Origin: Microcaldota archaeon
Lineage (GTDB): Archaea > Micrarchaeota > Micrarchaeia > Micrarchaeales > Micrarchaeaceae
NCBI GenBank assembly: GCA_021819045.1
Contig: JAKASM010000039.1
Coordinates: forward strand, 1-5,193
Direction: 5' to 3'
DNA length: 5,193 nt
In this document: piece after piece, positions 4,670-5,193 of the stretch
Position numbering within the stretch: position 1 is the first letter of the stretch
Layout: every line of letters starts with the position of its first letter
Program-made: the position numbers and the translations under genes
Notes under the pieces: model-generated
Seen by the model: the letters and a program-made list of their open reading frames with translations, nothing else
Told to the model about the DNA's origin: nothing
Databases searched by the model: none

Positions 4670-4720
4670 AAGCCCCTCGCTCCCCACGCTGGCTTGATGG
4701 GGATGCAGAGAAGGTGCTAG

Positions 4721-4730
4721 TTTTAAATAT
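4721..4730 (+). promoter_or_regulatory. TATA box of the LRV/HEAT-like gene
   Basis: TTTTAAATAT lies about 36 bases before the ATG at 4762. Transcription would begin near 4751, leaving a short leader with AGTGAT (4753-4758) 3 nt before the ATG. The same layout recurs before the gene at 5156. Confidence 0.6.
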
Positions 4731-4761
4731 TTCTTAGAGTAGAGCTTATTGCAGTGATAAA

Positions 4762-5091
4762 ATGCCGATGCCTGCACCGCATGCTAAAGAAGCCCCGCCC
4801 ACGAACGAATCGCTGGAGCACCTCAGGGACGCAGTATACAGACTGGCTAGAAACCCTGCCGTAACCTTTGAACAGCTGGAGCCCTTCACCCGCCATCCTG
4901 ACAAGGAGCTGAGGGCTATACTAGCGCTGAATACGCGCGATCCGAGAATACTGGAAATACTGTCCAAAGACAAGGAATGGGCGGTTAGGGAGGAAGTCTC
5001 GATGAACCACTGCAGGACCCCAGCCATAACAGAAAGGCTGAGGACTGATGAGAATCCCTCTGTTAGGTACCACATAAAGAATTCCGCCTGA
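4762..5091 (+). CDS. Small LRV/HEAT-like helical repeat protein
   Basis: The 109-aa product has a Pro-rich start (about 1-14), one helix, then about three repeats of 25 residues: 28-53 (NPAVTFEQLEPFTRHPDKELRA), 54-78 (TRDPRILEILSKDKEWAVRE) and 79-104 (CRTPAITERLRTDENPSVRY). Each has the leucine-rich-variant pattern: N/D-P, a helix with L-x-x-L, then D-x-x-x-x-VR. Such repeats stack into a curved solenoid used for protein binding; the partner is unknown. There is no signal peptide, membrane segment or iron-sulfur cysteine cluster (one Cys only). The ATG at 4762 is supported by AGTGAT-N3-ATG, over the in-frame ATG at 4768. It lies outside the element in DNA richer in G and C, so it is taken as a host gene. 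A minus-strand ORF over the same bases is a shadow. Confidence 0.75.
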   Translation: MPMPAPHAKEAPPTNESLEHLRDAVYRLARNPAVTFEQLEPFTRHPDKELRAILALNTRDPRILEILSKDKEWAVREEVSMNHCRTPAITERLRTDENPSVRYHIKNSA

Positions 5092-5116
5092 AGCCCAAGA
5101 TCGGTGTGTTGCTAGT

Positions 5117-5126
5117 TTATATATCA
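5117..5126 (+). promoter_or_regulatory. TATA box of the gene starting at 5156
   Basis: TTTATATATC lies about 39 bases before the ATG at 5156, at nearly the same distance as in the gene before it, and is followed by GCAGTGAT ending 3 nt before the start codon. Confidence 0.6.
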
Positions 5127-5155
5127 TTTGAAATAGAGTTTAGTGCAGTGATTGA

Positions 5156-5193
5156 ATGCCTGGCGGACAAGGACAAAAATCAGCAGAACCAGC
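5156..5193 (+). CDS. Start of a further gene, cut by the window edge
   Basis: An ATG at 5156 opens a frame that reads MPGGQGQKSAEP and runs off the end. Promoter and ribosome site (AGTGAT 3 nt upstream) match those of the preceding gene, which makes the start convincing. Too little protein is present to name it. The hydrophilic Gly/Gln/Pro-rich start is a little like the low-complexity start of the LRV-like protein, so it could be a tandem paralogue. Confidence 0.6.
   Translation, partial: MPGGQGQKSAEP

Noticed and set aside
4681..4703. Hairpin TCCCCA/TGGGGA as a strong intrinsic terminator
   Set aside because: The stem is only 6 bp with an 11-base loop and no T-run follows.
4746..5075. 109-aa minus-strand frame opposite the LRV-like gene
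   Set aside because: It is Ser/Leu-rich without a recognisable motif and lies wholly over a gene with clear repeats, promoter and ribosome site.

Overview
The window looks archaeal. Starts are preceded by TATA-like boxes at the archaeal distance, and several share an AGTGAT-type Shine-Dalgarno exactly 3 nt before the start codon, which pairs with the archaeal 16S 3' end (AUCACCUCC). One gene appears leaderless, and the protein families (DUF2080, SWIM-domain transposase, FkbM) fit an archaeon. The lineage cannot be fixed from the sequence; a DPANN or Thermoplasmata-like host is only a guess.

The main result is that almost the whole window is one mobile element. A perfect 19-bp inverted repeat (15-33 and 4633-4651) encloses about 4.6 kb. 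Each end also carries extra copies of an 11-bp motif, GTTTAAAAAGT, spaced 19-20 bp apart: three copies left and three right. The tips contain AGCT, which could be part of the repeat or a 4-bp target duplication. The DNA inside is AT-rich; the flank to the right (4652-5193) is visibly richer in G and C.

Inside, two blocks diverge from a promoter region at 2627-2745. Leftward (minus strand) runs a 404-aa DDE transposase with an N-terminal SWIM zinc finger. It overlaps (TAATG) a DNA methyltransferase that keeps only its N-terminal, SPPY-containing half. Next come an FkbM-type methyltransferase and a 31-aa signal-peptide-like ORF. Rightward (plus strand) run a 55-aa DUF2080-like transposon protein, a 70-aa unknown overlapping it (TAATG), a 98-aa winged-helix protein with its own promoter, and a 380-aa protein overlapping that one. 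The 380-aa protein has a C-terminal half that reads like a tRNA-guanine transglycosylase (TGT)/DpdA TIM barrel. The last gene stops 4 bp before the right-end repeat array.

Reading the parts together (inference): transposase and DUF2080 probably mobilise the element, and the end repeats are their likely binding sites. The winged-helix plus TGT-like pair is the most novel cargo; a role in nucleobase exchange on DNA or RNA is possible but unproven, since no deazaguanine synthesis genes are present. The half methyltransferase and the FkbM/signal-peptide pair look like passengers, at least partly degraded.

Right of the element lie host genes: a 109-aa LRV/HEAT-like repeat protein, then the first 12 codons of another gene. 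Their promoter and leader regions are near copies of each other. No rRNA, tRNA or CRISPR array is seen, and no gene-free stretch exceeds 300 bases.
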